Positions 11,640-23,360 are shown, counted from the first letter of the stretch. The stretch is DNA of 64,000 bases from Symsagittifera roscoffensis (GCF_963678635.1 NC_087062.1:14182670-14246669); one strand, 5' to 3'. Notes: generated by a model from the sequence alone, not told the origin. Program-made: numbers and translations.

Positions 11640-13085
11640 TGGTGGTTCTTACAGGATTAACCTTTTCAAATTTCCGGAAAAGAGTTTTTTTTTGCAAAAA
11701 ATTGAGTATCAAACGACAGAAACGGTACAAGGGGACCTTAATCCCCCTCCCAATACTTAATCTTTAATAGCTGCTAGATCTGAGGTCGAGAAAGTCCAAA
11801 AAATAGCCAAGGGCGAAATTATCCTGGCGTTCAGCCAAGAAAATTTAAAATAAATTCATAAAAATAAAAAAAAATCAGGAAAAATTATGATTCGAAGCAA
11901 TCGACAGTTCGAAAGTATTTGACATATATTCCAAAAGACAACCAAAACAACATTAGGACTATGAAAGTGATTACAGAGGGTCTTGATGGTAAGAAAATTG
12001 AGTGCTGTTCGAGTTTTAGCCCGACTTGTGCTCGAAAAACAGATCCTAAAACTAAACCAAAGAAGAATGGAAGTTCATGTAGGACATGTTAAAACATGAG
12101 ACCCAGGGAAAATACGAAAATGGCAGCAACACTTCTCGCACGTATCCATGGTGGCAAGTCACAGTGCATTTCATGAATCACCTTCAATTTCTTAACAATC
12201 GCTTAGCATACGAGCCAGTCGGTTTGTCGGAAGTTGTTCCAACAACGTGATTTATGAAACAAAAAAGGTCACTGAAGACAATGGTCACATTTTCTACGGT
12301 ATCACTCATTCGAAAGGATAGAACACAAGAAAAAAAGCTGACCGAATAGACGTTCTCAGTCAGCGAAGTGGAATTCTAATGCATCATACCACAATTAATG
12401 AAGTGCAGCTATTGCGAAGGCAAAAAATTGCAACCGATTGGTCAACAGGAAAAAAGTGCGCAAAAAAGAAACAAAAAAAATGAAGAAAAAATAAACTTCC
12501 AGCAAGAAGAGATACAAGTAGAAGTAGAGCGAGTGTCCAATGAGTAAACCATTGATGTTTTAGAGAGACACGCAGGCCTAACACAGGCAGCGGAGCAGAC
12601 AGTAATGGTAATTAGGGAGCAGCCAATTAAAGACCAAGGAAATTCGCAAGAAGTAAAATAAATGGACCAAGGTATTGAAACGAAACCTATTACATTGACT
12701 GAACAGATGGCGACTGAAGCTCAGGTAACCGATATCGCCAAAAACATGAAAGAGACCGGAAAAAACTACACAGTTTCATGTAGCGGTGAGCCAATAAGGC
12801 CGCTATAGCGATATGAAATTTTCAGATTTTTGGGAAACAAAAACTGAAAGAAAATTTGGCTGGTCTTGACAATGAATTTAATAGCAGTGAGTCTTAATGC
12901 GACTGGGGAGTTGAACTACAACACCAGTCCGGGTCTTGACTGAATCTCTGCTTAACTCTACCGAGTCCAGAGAGTAAATTTTAGTTGAGTCTTAAGAAAA
13001 ACTTTGAAAGAGGTTTGGAGAGGCAATAAGCTAACAATAAATTTCCTCATGCGACAATCAAACTTTTAACAAATACAACGGGTCT
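11640..13085. other. Unassigned region, possibly retroelement-derived
   Basis: Contains moderately GC-rich sequence at about 12000-12780 with stops in every frame and lysine-rich fragments. It lies directly upstream of reverse transcriptase remnants, so it may be the 5' part of the same non-LTR element, but I recognise no motif in it. Confidence 0.3.
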
Positions 13086-13400
13086 GTAATCTGTAGATGA
13101 ACATCGCCCTACCATTTTACTCAAATATGACCAAAAAATGTTGTCCCACATGATCACCGCAAGACTTTACAAACGAAATGTCTTCTGTCTCTGATTCATA
13201 TATCTCAATACGTTTATCTTTATGGTAGAAATAGTCGTACTGCATTTGTTGAGGCTTCAGAAAAAATAAAATGATATGATTCAAACTGTTGCTTGTAGAA
13301 ACCAGATTTCACCAAAGCCTTTGACCACATTGACAGAGTGTAGCTTTTCTGTTTCTTTATGAAAACAACGGTGTATGAGATTCTAGGTGATTCTCAGTTT
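13086..13400 (+). pseudogene. Non-LTR (LINE) reverse transcriptase remnant
   Basis: Two pieces in the same frame match the finger/palm part of a LINE reverse transcriptase: QYVYLYGRNSRTAFVEASEK (13206-13265), equivalent to the usual Q-GFR--RST-AL segment, and DFTKAFDHIDRV (13305-13340), the motif A segment normally written as DFSKAFDxVDH. Stops lie between and after them. An upstream piece in another frame (LLKYDQKMLSHMITARLYK, around 13115-13170) fits the preceding K--EK----RL block. This is a dead copy with at least one frameshift. Confidence 0.75.
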
Positions 13401-13565
13401 TAGATTTTTGTATGGAAAAATTCTATTCATACAACTTTCGGAAATGCTTTGAAACTGCATTTCGTGAAATGAGAACGTGAAATGAATGCTAGAGATTAGT
13501 TGCTCTTATTGTTGCGCTCTTTGGTTCGGATTTATTGCTTGAAATATTTGACCTTCACCATCAAA

Positions 13566-13742
13566 ATGGCCGAAAATAATTCAAAAAATTACGTTGATTC
13601 ATTGAAAAATTTTCTCCCAGATTCCAATATTGACCCTAAATTAATGATTCCTATTATCACTAGCCTTGAATATGATAAGATTGAGAAGGCTTTTCACAAA
13701 AAATACAATTTTTTTTTGACATCGAATCTTGTAATTTTGTAA
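13566..13742 (+). CDS. Small ORF with good start context, hypothetical
   Basis: ATG in context ATCAAAATGGCC opens a 58-residue frame starting MAENNSKNYVDSLKNF and ending in a hydrophobic stretch and TAA. Its amino-acid mix (N, S, K, D, I) is more protein-like than most short frames nearby. A possible donor GTAATT at about 13731 could make it a first exon. I recognise no family, and it sits just downstream of a LINE remnant. Confidence 0.25.
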   Translation: MAENNSKNYVDSLKNFLPDSNIDPKLMIPIITSLEYDKIEKAFHKKYNFFLTSNLVIL

Positions 13743-13859
13743 AACCTTATTTCTGTTGTTTTCTATTAGTTGACCAAAATGTGCACTGAATAGGCGGTTA
13801 ATTTGGTGTCTGCAGGTCATTGGAACCCAGAGAAAAGTCTTTACACTTATTCGAAAATG

Positions 13860-15180
13860 TACAAAATTTTCAGGGAATCCGCGTGCAAATACCTGTAACG
13901 TAAATTTCGTCGGCATATTTGTTTTGTCGTGGGCCCTGCAACAAGCAAAATAGCTAGTTAATCTGGATTCCGCATCTGTACACAAATTGTGCAAGTTTTA
14001 AGTGGATTCCACGAATCTAATTGAAATCCGCAAAATTGTAGAGCGGATTCCACAAAAACGGCTTCCGCTTTTTCTACGCGTATTCCGTAGTTTTGATTTT
14101 TGAACTTAAGAAACCAAATATCGCGTATGAATAAATAAAAACTAGAATAAAACTATTATCCACCGAATACTGAATTTAAAAACAAGGACATAACTATTTT
14201 CAGTGGATTTCACGAACAATTCTTAAGTCATTGCTTAACCAAAATCGTGGATGTACTCTTTTAATTTTTTGGCTAAATATCTCTCAGCAGACTGTCTTCG
14301 ATTTGCAAAATCTATATTTTGGATTATCTTGATTCGGCTGTGACTTTGTGACAACTATCGTTTCCAAACTCTTAAGTTTTGACCTAATTACTCTCTAAAA
14401 TAATCTCCAAAATATGACTTTCAAAAAAGTTGCATTGTCAGTGTAAAAGGTTATGATTTCAAATTGTCCTGGACCCAATCTCAAAATTTTTATCTCCAAA
14501 TTGAACTAAAAATTTGATTTAAGTAGCTTAGTTCAATTGATTTTCATTGTTTCCATTGTTTCAGTATTTTAAGTTGCAGAAGTGCTCATTTATTCGGTAT
14601 TCATTCTTTCAGTATTTGAGGTTTAACTGGATGGTTTCAGCTTGATTGAATTGTTGTCAGTGAATGAGATTGAACTGTCGTTGTCGGCTATGATTGACAT
14701 TGAACTAACCTGGATTGAACTATTGTCAATAATTAAGATTGAATTGTTGGCAGTATTTGAGATTAAACTGTTGGCAGTAAATGAGATTGAACTGCTATAA
14801 AGTATCACTGGTGGCCCATAAAAATATATATATTCATTTTTAAAAATTAAATAACCCTACTTGTACTTGGATTCCGAAAATGAAATGCGGATGCCGCTTA
14901 CAATTTGCTGATTCAGCTTACATTTGCGGATTCCGCGACAGCGCAATTTTTTTTAGGCAAATAATTTGATTTTTGCATTGATTCCACAAACTTCCGGGTT
15001 CCGCAAAATTTGGTGCAGATTCCACAAAATTGACTTCTTTTGAAGTGGTTTTGAGCTATACAGTGTTTTAACTACTTGTTCAATGAATCTAAAGCAGCAA
15101 AGAAGATAAAAGAAAAATAGCAATATCACGGATTCCGCGAGAAACTGTTTTCAGCCTGTTGAGGAATCCGCTTACAATTC
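13860..15180. repeat. Scattered GGATTCCGC motifs
   Basis: The motif GGATTCC(G/A)C or its complement recurs at least a dozen times, irregularly spaced, in 1.3 kb (for example 13874, 13963, 14004, 14043, 14869, 14924, 15003, 15130 and 15165). A separate minisatellite at 14640-14800 interrupts the series. No coding frame is supported. Confidence 0.55.
14640..14800. repeat. Minisatellite, ~27-bp degenerate unit
   Basis: Degenerate tandem copies of a unit close to GTCAGTAATTGAGATTGAAC run across this segment, with two well-kept units at 14751-14795. An open frame on the minus strand through it is repetitive only because of the repeat. Confidence 0.65.
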
Positions 15181-15850
15181 GCAAAATGCACAGTTTGGCC
15201 TCATTTTGTCTGTCTAAGGAAAACTCAATTTGGTTCCCGAGAAGAAATAAAAAATTCCTAATTTCTGGTCGAGTTTGTAGAGATGATTCAGTATCAAGGT
15301 CAGCAGCTCTTGAACAAGTTCTGTATGACTGACTAGCTGACCTAATAATGCCCCCCCAAATAAATTGATTGATATCTTGACGAAACGATATAAAACGTTT
15401 CATCAATGATATGTCTAAAGAATTGACGTTATATCACACGATTGTAGCGCGTGTTTCATTCTTGTTAAGCGTTTCACTTTCCGTCAAAACTTTTTATGTC
15501 TTTAAAAATAGTAAATAATGGTTCTTGGAGAGAACTTTTAAGGTTAAAACGGAAGACTAAAAATGAAAGAATGATGAATAGCCGGTCACTCCGAAAATTA
15601 AAAAAAAATCTGCCAAGTACAGTTGTGAAAGAAAACAATAGACGACAAAGATCATTTTGTATTTTATTTTTTAATGATGTTTTTTTCAGAGTTATCAAAA
15701 CTGGAGTCGAAAAAAATTGCTGATGAAAATACTTTTTGAAGCATAATAGTGAACTTGTAAAAATGGTCAGTGATTTTACCACTATAACAAAAAATTATTT
15801 CTTGACAAACGGAAAAACTTCAAATTTTCAAAAAAGAAATCAAATCACTA
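15181..15850. other. Unassigned intergenic sequence
   Basis: Open frames exist on both strands (for example 15474-15782 minus and 15496-15723 plus), but they are lysine- or phenylalanine-rich products of AT-rich DNA with no recognisable domain. Nothing else was seen. Confidence 0.4.
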
Positions 15851-15899
15851 CTGCAAGGGCATTAAAATGATACCAGACTTGACAATTCTCCTAGGAGTT

Positions 15900-18530
15900 A
15901 TTTGTGGCGAAGTACTCAATCTTTTGCAAAAAGTATGCGCCATAGTTCCTTCTCACGCTTTCGAGAAATGTCGGAATAAGTCATAATTTTAACAGCCGAA
16001 AGAATTTATATCAGAATCATAAGTCTTAGGTTTTTTCTAATCTCTAAGTTTGTTTGGAGAAAAAGATTACCCCGAGCATAAATACTTTCTTCGGAATAAG
16101 AAGGGTTTTAACAAAGTTAAGTAAGACAACCAATTTTGTTTGTCTTGATCTAATGAGCTTGCATGTAATGATACCTTTGTTTGTAATCTCTAAGTTATAT
16201 GAAGAAGAAGTCAATCACTAACAAAGAAACCAAAAAATCACGAAGAAAACCGTTGTGATAACTGCACGTGCTATTTCCTGAGCATTTGTAATCAGAAACT
16301 TGGATTAGAAGTCGAAACAACAAAGCCAAAAGAATAACTGAAACTAAAATTGAAGATATACATTGAATTGGTTGTAGCGTTATGTGATGGATCTAGAAAG
16401 TTTGGCTAGCAAATCTTTTCGGTCAAGCAAAAAATTTGCGAAGAGACAAACAGCTGGAGGTTTCTTCGTTTCTAGGCTATTTTCATCCCGCATGTAGACC
16501 AATTCGCAAAACATGAAACAAACTATCTTGCTTTGAAGTTTTTGGCTCTTTTCCACTTCGCCTCCCACGTTTCGAAAAATCTTTTTTCCATAAATGTTTC
16601 ACGTGTTTTTATGGCCAAACACGTATTTTACTATGTAAGGTATGAAGAAAAAATATGTGCACAATAGTTAGTTTGCTCACCCAGCCAAATTTTTGTGCAT
16701 TATGACAATAATAAAATAGTTTCAAAATTTAAATTAAAATGTAGTGCAAAACAAGGAAAAAAGCTATGTTTGCTCTGTTCAATATTGTTTTTTGATGTCA
16801 ATGAACGGAATGAACATAGAAATTTCATTAAAAAACTAGGCTCTTTTTCCTTCTTCCTGTCTCATCATAATCATCACAATAGTTTCATAGTGTAACAAAA
16901 CTGCTAGTATCAGGGCGAAGCCTTGAAAATTCCGTCTGCTTCTTAAGCGCTATGGAAAAGTGTTGTCTTTTAAAACAATTTCAAGGAAAAATGGAAAAAA
17001 ATGATATATAAGGTCCAAAGTGATACGTTTCGCATTTAGCGAAGAAACAAAACCGCTCGTGCGTATGTCAGGGCGAAACCCTGAATGTTCCGACTGCCCT
17101 TTTTAGCCAATTTAAAAGTTTTTGATTAAAAAAATGACAAAACAATTTGTTTTTTCTTTTAATTTACCCCCCACACGCTTTAGTAAATAAAAAAGAGATG
17201 TACTTAGCGTCTTGTAGCCTAAAAATACGACAAAAAATTTGTCTCAATTCAACTTGGAATAAACTAACCCACTGCTTGTAAGACGCAATTGATCGCAAGG
17301 TAATTATCCCGAATTGGCCAAAAAAACAATTTCAAACCATGCAAAAAAAGATCACCGGTGATGTTATCTTTTAACATTGAAATCAAGAAAAAAAATTTCA
17401 GATGCTATTAATAAATTTTTTCAAAATTTCGAAAATAAACCGAACAAGAGTGCTCGTATCAGGGCAACGCCTTGAACCCGACTCTCTCTAAACTGGTCTC
17501 GAATAGTTTTTGATTGACACAATATTGACAAACTCTGAATTCTATGCTGAATATTGAAAATCATGTCTGCAATTAAAAAGACCAATTAGCCTGCCTCAAT
17601 GAAATTTGAAACAGTTTTGCGGTTCGGGCTACTTCACCACGCGTAAATGTTGCGCGCTAAGTTTTCAGCATCAAAGTATCATTGCGCTCTTTAAGCCATG
17701 TTTGTCTATTAATGAGGATATTCTAGTGGCAAGCGCGCCCCTTCTGGGACCTCGAAGACCCAGAAATCGATTCCCTGAGGGAAAAATGTTTGAGAATTGT
17801 TCTGAATAAGAAAAAACAACACGAGCATATATAAGCCTGACCTTCTTCGAAAATCGAAACAATGAACAAAACCAACCCACGCAGAAGCAACCCGCACTCT
17901 CTGCGAAAGTCGCACAATAAAAAGAATAAGTAGATTTTCTCAATTCGAATTGAAACATTTTCCAAATTGGATTAAATCCCCGCTTTCGCGGTATTATTGC
18001 GCGTTGATTATCATATATTGGCCAAAAGGGGAAATTTTAAGCCCCGTTGACTTTACAAAAGCCAATCACATGTGCAACGTCTTTTTGATTTTGAGCATAA
18101 TACCTTTTGAATGATATACAATACCCTACAAAAAACTATTATTAAAAAAATCGATATCGTTTGTAGAAAAAGACTACCCCTGACACAAATATTACGTCAA
18201 TTTCTTCAAAATTCGGATTAAAAAGGGGGATTTTTTTCCTTTCCCCCCCCACCTCACATGAGCATCAATTTTATGGTCTAACGAGTGGTTTTACAAGGTT
18301 AATTATGAAGACCAAATATGTTTGTCATGGCCTAATTTTTTTGCATGTCAATTTTCATGACAATCAGACAATGCGAACAGTAATTTTAATTATAAAAAAT
18401 TGGAGGTGGGGGGGGGGGGGGGGAAGGAAAAAGAGCCAAAAAGGGTTTAACAAAACTAGTTGTGAAAACCAATTTTGTTTGTCTTGACCTATTACGATTG
18501 CCTGTAACAATCTGGCAACGAAATTCATGG
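15900..18530 (+). repeat. Nested copies of the palindromic-core repeat family
   Basis: Holds three cores in the same orientation: 16893-16948, 17045-17105 and 17441-17492. Each has a stem such as CAGGGC/GCCTTG or CAGGG/CCCTG; the first two are followed by a TTCCG(A/T)CTGC block and the third by the degenerate form CCCGACTC. The shared long-repeat blocks are present ('ccgagcataaat' near 16070, 'aattggccaaaa' near 17312, 'cccctgacacaaat' near 18175). From about 18220 a module shared with 8.2 kb follows, ending in a run of G near 18409-18422. A GC-richer patch at 17620-17900 is unassigned. Confidence 0.5.
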
Positions 18531-18539
18531 TTTTTTTTA

Positions 18540-18890
18540 ATGGCGGATTATTAGGTCCGAAAATTTTCTCTACCTTTTTTATAGGTTGAGCAAATCGAGT
18601 TTCTGAGCTATCCCAAATCACTACAATGGCCTCAATTAGACCAAGTTTTCTGAGTCGTAGGCAAATTTTTGAAAAAAAAATAGGCCTAAAAAGGCGTTTT
18701 TACGCACTTTTTGGAACATTTTGACCAAATAATTGCGTTTTTTGGCGTGCGCTTCTCCTTCAAAATAGAAAACTTTTAGGGTCAGTCAGCCAAAAATTGA
18801 TATCTCTAAATAGTACAAAGGGGGGACCCTTTGGGTCGGCAGGGGTCAAATCCCTGAGGTGTCGAGTCCCTGAATAAAAAACTAAAAAAA
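18540..18890. mobile_element. hAT-type MITE, degenerate ends
   Basis: Carries the family's inner blocks in order: 'ggcggattattagg' at the left, 'gagctatcccaaatcac', 'aaaaggcgtttttacgca', 'ggcgtgcgcttctcc', 'gggtcagtcagcc', 'atatctctaaatagtacaaag' and 'gaccctttgggtcggcagg'. The ends have diverged from CAGGGGCGGAT, and no target duplication is visible. Confidence 0.65.
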
Positions 18891-18894
18891 TCAA

Positions 18895-20240
18895 AAGTTC
18901 GGCTTTTTTTGCAAATTAACAATGTTAATGTTTCTCTAATTTGGCATCTGAATTAGAGATATTGCTCACTGCAGAACTTCAACGAACCTTATAAAATTTC
19001 TTTTTTTATCAAACTTTTTTTTAAATTACGACAATAACCTTTTTTTTTTTCAATTTACTTTTTGTTGCCGCTCTAATCAATATTGAAAGAGCTTCGCATT
19101 CACATATAAGACTCGTTTGTTTTTGGTGTTGATTGCAGCAACTGCTTTTGGGTTAAAAACGCCCAAAATTTTCTTTCTCGCATCCCAATTATAACATAAA
19201 AAATATTTTGTGGACTGCTGCACCGGTGAAAATATGCCCAAAATTCGAACTTTGATATAGAATTTGAAGCAAGTATGATAGAGCGGAAGTGGGATCATGG
19301 ACCCTACGGAGAGGCCATAGACGACAGGAAGAACCTGATTGGTCAGCCACTCCCACTTCCCGAAGAAAGAAGAGAAGTCTCCAGGAGCAGCCAACGATAC
19401 ATAGATGTCAGAGTCCCGCATATGGGGATAAACTTTTATGCGCGTTCCCGATTATCATAGGGAGGATGTTGAAGGGTGATTGGCTGATAGCTTAAGAAAA
19501 ACTACTCTTGTATCGTATTGTTTGTCCTAGTAAGTCAGCATGGGATTATTCGGGACCGGAAACGCACATAAGAGGTTTACTCCCGCGATGTATACTATTT
19601 CAGTTTCAAAAAATAAAGTAGAAAAAAAGCATAAACTGCTCCGTCTTTAGAAAAATTGGATTCTGTTCATCATCCCTTTCTATAAAACTTTTTAAAAAGT
19701 CTACCTCTATAAAGGATCAATTCAATGATTTCAGGGAAGATGAAAGAAATGCTTAATAGCCACAAAATAGAAATTGTACATACCCAAGAGAAATTTTGTC
19801 TAGATTAACGCGCATCAAACCTCGAATTGCTGTCAATGACAAAGTTCCTCCCCCATTTTTTTGATACAATCGGATTTTGATTAGTTCAAAGATATTGCTG
19901 TTTGAAATCTTTTGAAAACTGTATGAACCAATTCAGGTTCGCTTGGCTTATGCATTTTTTATTCTGGGTATCAGGGTCTGGCCATTTTTCGCTGGAGCAC
20001 AGTCTTGGTAAATTTATCTTGAAATCGATGCTCAAGCAAACCTTGAACTCCATATGAATGGTAGGAAAAAAACACAGCTAAACTTTGAGGGAGTTTTTCT
20101 TCCATGTTGTAGAGAATTGGAAGGGAGAGTTTTTTCGGTAAAAATTGCGTATTTTCTTTTTCTACCTCGAATGCCGAACCGGGGGCAATTCATGGAGCCA
20201 ACGAACACCAGATGATCGACGCTTCGATTAATAATTTTCC
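18895..20240. other. Unassigned region left of the LTR element
   Basis: AT-rich except for 19270-19440. Apart from the possible exon listed separately, I see short poly-T runs and no recognisable gene. Confidence 0.4.
19250..19450 (-). other. Possible exon, strand uncertain
   Basis: A GC-rich island in AT-rich DNA, open on both strands. On the minus strand the frame contains WEWLTNQVLPVVYGL followed by SVGSMIPLPLYH, which reads like a membrane or extracellular protein segment. On the plus strand the frame is charged (ERKWDHGPYGEAIDD). Neither reading has both clear splice sites and neither was recognised. An imperfect inverted copy of part of it (19440-19450 region) lies at about 19545-19590. 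Confidence 0.25.
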
Positions 20241-20244
20241 TTGT

Positions 20245-20450
20245 TGTGATCATGTGTTTTATTCTACTAAAGTTGACCTTTAGGAAATAATTAGATGCCT
20301 GTCAGTTGTGTTCTAACCGAAGTCCATTGGACTTCGCGTCACTTAAAGTTCTATTTAGACAAAAGTCCGTTTTAACTTAAGCTATTACTTTTATTCTTCA
20401 AGCCTGGCTTAGCTAGCTTTAGTGTACCAGTGGTCTTTGAAAACTTCTTA
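20245..20450 (+). repeat. 5' LTR of copy A
   Basis: About 206 bp, starting TGTGATCATG and ending near AACTTCTTA. It shares the block CTGTCAGTTGTGTTCTAACC and the following 'gaagtccattg.acttcgcg' with the 3' LTR at 26291 and with the LTRs at 29303 and 37499. Confidence 0.8.
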
Positions 20451-20452
20451 TT

Positions 20453-21430
20453 ATGGCGCAGTCAAGTGATTCGAATCTGAGGAGAATTCCCGCCTTTTGG
20501 CCAAACCATACTGTAGAACCACCCACCCAATCTACAAGTTGGATTGATCAGCTCCACTTGGCCATCATCGCCAAAGAGAACTTGGATATAGATAACCTGA
20601 AACAACCATTAGAGTGAGAAACGGAAATCCCTATTTTACAAGACGCCCATGATTCAAAAAAAAATGAAACGCAGAGAAAAGCCAGGGAGGCCAGAAACAA
20701 AGAAGTAGTGCGATTCTACGAACATGAGAATGGCAAAAATATCACGGAGGAGGAACAAAAACTTGTTTGGTACGAGGAGAGACGAAGAGGATAAAAAAGT
20801 AAGATCCATCCTTTACTTGGCCCTAGGAGCCGAGGGGAAAGGGTTGTTCTCACAAAAACATCAAGGATGAAGTTTCTATTCATTTCCTTCAAAAGTTTTT
20901 TTGATCATCTTGAAGCAGCATTTGCCAAATCAGCGAACTGTACGTTTGAACGATACAAATTTTTGAGCCGAAAACAGAAGGATAGAAAGTTCTACGAACA
21001 ATTTTGGGGTGCACTCTCGGACTTAGCTAGAACGTGCGAAATAGAAATTAACGCGGAACAGTAGTAGATAAGAGACATATTCATTTTCAAAATGAGAAAT
21101 TGTGACCTCCAATGGATACTCTCGTCGGAAACGTTAAATCCGGCGGTTGCACTTTACCAAGCAATTATCGACGAGAAGTACTACTATAACCATCGAACAT
21201 GACGAGGGCTAACAACAACAACAGCGGCAAGATGTACAAATATTTTAACACAATAATAAGGAACCAAGTCTGAATATAGAAAAACTTTGTATGAAATGTG
21301 GAAATGGTTTCACCAAAGGACAAGTGAACGTTTTGCCCAGCAAAAAAATAAAATGTAAATTTTGTAAATACAAAAGACCCTTTGGAAGACCTATTAAATC
21401 AAAAGGGAGAAAGCCAGTTGAAAATAGTGT
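20453..21430 (+). pseudogene. gag remnant of copy A
   Basis: Starts with ATGGCGCAGTC, which overlaps the primer-binding-like site, and reads MAQSSDSNLRRIPAFW, then WIDQLHLAIIAKENL, before a stop at 20627. After frameshifts the capsid core continues at 20867-21190 (FERYKFLSRKQK, EQFWGALSDLA, then IRDIFIFKMRN), a typical Ty3/Gypsy Gag pattern. A cysteine-rich piece at about 21285-21385 (CMKCGNGF ... CKFC) is a degraded zinc-knuckle region. It is non-functional. Confidence 0.8.
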
Positions 21431-21482
21431 AGACGAAAATCTATATAAGCAGAATTAACCATATTCTCCACTGGATCCACAA

Positions 21483-22110
21483 TTGAACCAAGAACAAAAT
21501 TTTTGTGGAGTGATAAACGCTTTGACAGAAGAGGGAATAAGAAACAATGATGATTACTCGGTGCTGAACATACGAACAATCTACAATGACAACGGTTTAG
21601 AAACTGAGAAACTTTTAATTAACGGATTAGATGATGACGCAATTGTAAATATGAACATTTCTGTGGACTTGGCCAGTCCAATAAACTTTTTGAAAGAGAA
21701 CGTGCTCCATGAGCTAAAACTGAGCGACCCACAGTTCTACACCACACTGAAGATTCTACCCGTAGATGAGAAAATCGGGGCACTACACTGCGGCTTCACT
21801 AATGATACAATCAATATAATCAGAAAAATTTTAGTCAGAAAACAGTCCAATGGATAGATTTCAGAAGAAACCCCATTTATTATCACCACCGGACACGAGA
21901 GAAACATCCTGGGAAACGACAATTTACCTCGAATCGGAATAGAAATTGTCCAGAAACAACCACTACTTCCAGTTAACAACATGTCTCTTCCGAAACCCGG
22001 TATGTATAATGACCATTTGAATTCAATTGTTAACTTGTACAACGCTTTTAAAGAACTTTTGAACAGAGTTGGAAAGAAACCACTAGATAGAAAGATACAC
22101 ATTTTTGTTC
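21483..22110 (+). pseudogene. Protease region remnant of copy A
   Basis: A 124-codon open segment (21483-21857), then more of the same domain. It contains LLINGLDDDAIVNMNI and SVDLASPINFL, which sits where retropepsins have D-T-G/A-S-P; the active-site threonine is replaced (DLAS). Downstream TTGHERNILGNDNLPRIG is the usual end of the protease domain before reverse transcriptase. A stop at 21855 breaks the frame. Confidence 0.75.
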
Positions 22111-22925
22111 ACCTTTTAAATCAACACAAACCAAGGGCTTAAGTGTTCCTCTGCATTTACTTGACAGCGTAAAATCTGAATCGAATAGAATGGAGAAAGA
22201 AGGGCACATCGTGAAATTATATAAATGTGATGAAGAATGTTTTATAAGTCCATTTGTAATTACATGAAAGAAAGATTGCACAAAAAATTTAGCTCTAGAC
22301 TCTAAATGGCCAGATAATTAAAAAATATTCAAATGCCAAATATACACGAACTTATGGACAGCATCGTTCAAGTTGAGAATCAGGAAAAGTTTGGTTTAGT
22401 AGTTTGGATCTGAAATAGCTAAAATTATGCAACGATACGAGTGAACAAAGTAGTTTCAGCTTAGTAGGAGTGAAACCACCGGAACTTCTTGTTTTAACTG
22501 GATTCTATGGGTTGGGAGACACGCCAAACGAATTCCAACGGGTAATTGATTCGCTGTTAAGAGATATTCCGTTTACCAACTGCTACATCGATGATATTTT
22601 AATTGCCTCTAAAGGTTCACTGCATGAACGTAGAGCCATCCTCTGGAAAATTCTGAATTTCATAGAAAGCAAAAACATGGCACTAAAAAGGGGAATAATG
22701 TGCATTTTTTTCAATAAACCTGACGGGTTTCGTTTTTGAAATGTGAATCAATAAAAAACCTCCCGAGCCCGAAGAACTTTTCAGTGGCAAGATCATCCTT
22801 TGGTTCAATAAATCAGTACAAATTGAGTTCACCGCTTTGCCTCCTTTTAACCAAAAAATCAGTATACCCTTGGGATGATTCAAACACGAAAGCTTTTAAA
22901 GGGTTAAAAACCAATTCGTGAATAT
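22110..22925 (+). pseudogene. Reverse transcriptase remnant of copy A
   Basis: Fragments in several frames follow the Ty3/Gypsy order: VPLHLLDSVKSESNRMEKEG (about 22143-22202), ISPFVIT, FYGLGDTPNEFQRVIDSLL, the catalytic motif YIDDILIAS (22584-22610), and the thumb/connection piece FGSINQYKLSSPLCLLL (about 22800-22850). At least three frameshifts and several stops are present. Confidence 0.85.
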
Positions 22926-23360
22926 AACCGAGAATAACATTTTTGATATTAGAAGCAACTCAAGACTGAAAACTGATACCTCGCATAACGGCTTGGGAGC
23001 TACATTGGAACAATAAGAGGGGTTTTTCTGATAATTATTGCGTTCGCTTTTTGATTTTTCAACACCAACGAAGTGAAATATTCAACTAATGAGTTAGAAT
23101 TTTTGTGAAGGATCTGAACAACCGTTCATTTAAGAATTACCTATACGGTTCACAGTACAAAATTGTGACGGATCATAAAGCGTTACTATTTGCGCTAAAT
23201 GCAAACTAAAAAATAAAACGATGCATAATAGTTTGACTGGGTGGGTAAACCGATTTTTGCATTTTAATTTTTAAATCAAACACATCCCAGGAAATGAAAT
23301 ATGACTTACGGATTTATTATCAAATAAACTTCCGAAAAAACCCTCCCAACCTCTTATTAT
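22925..23360 (+). pseudogene. RNase H remnant of copy A
   Basis: Recognisable pieces are ITAWELHWNN (where Gypsy RNase H has D-S--GLGA-L-Q), KYSTNELEF (about 23074-23100), the VTDHKAL-equivalent at about 23166-23186 (read as VTDHKALLF), and the tail HIPGNEI. Frames shift repeatedly. It lies directly between reverse transcriptase and the integrase spacer, as expected. Confidence 0.75.

Noticed and set aside
14623-14808. Minus-strand frame rich in Ser, Ile and Asn
   Set aside because: It reads through a degenerate minisatellite; the repetition is in the DNA, not evidence for a protein.
18364-18621. Minus-strand frame with a proline run near 18.4 kb
   Set aside because: The proline run is the complement of a G homopolymer at the edge of a repeat; no other protein feature.
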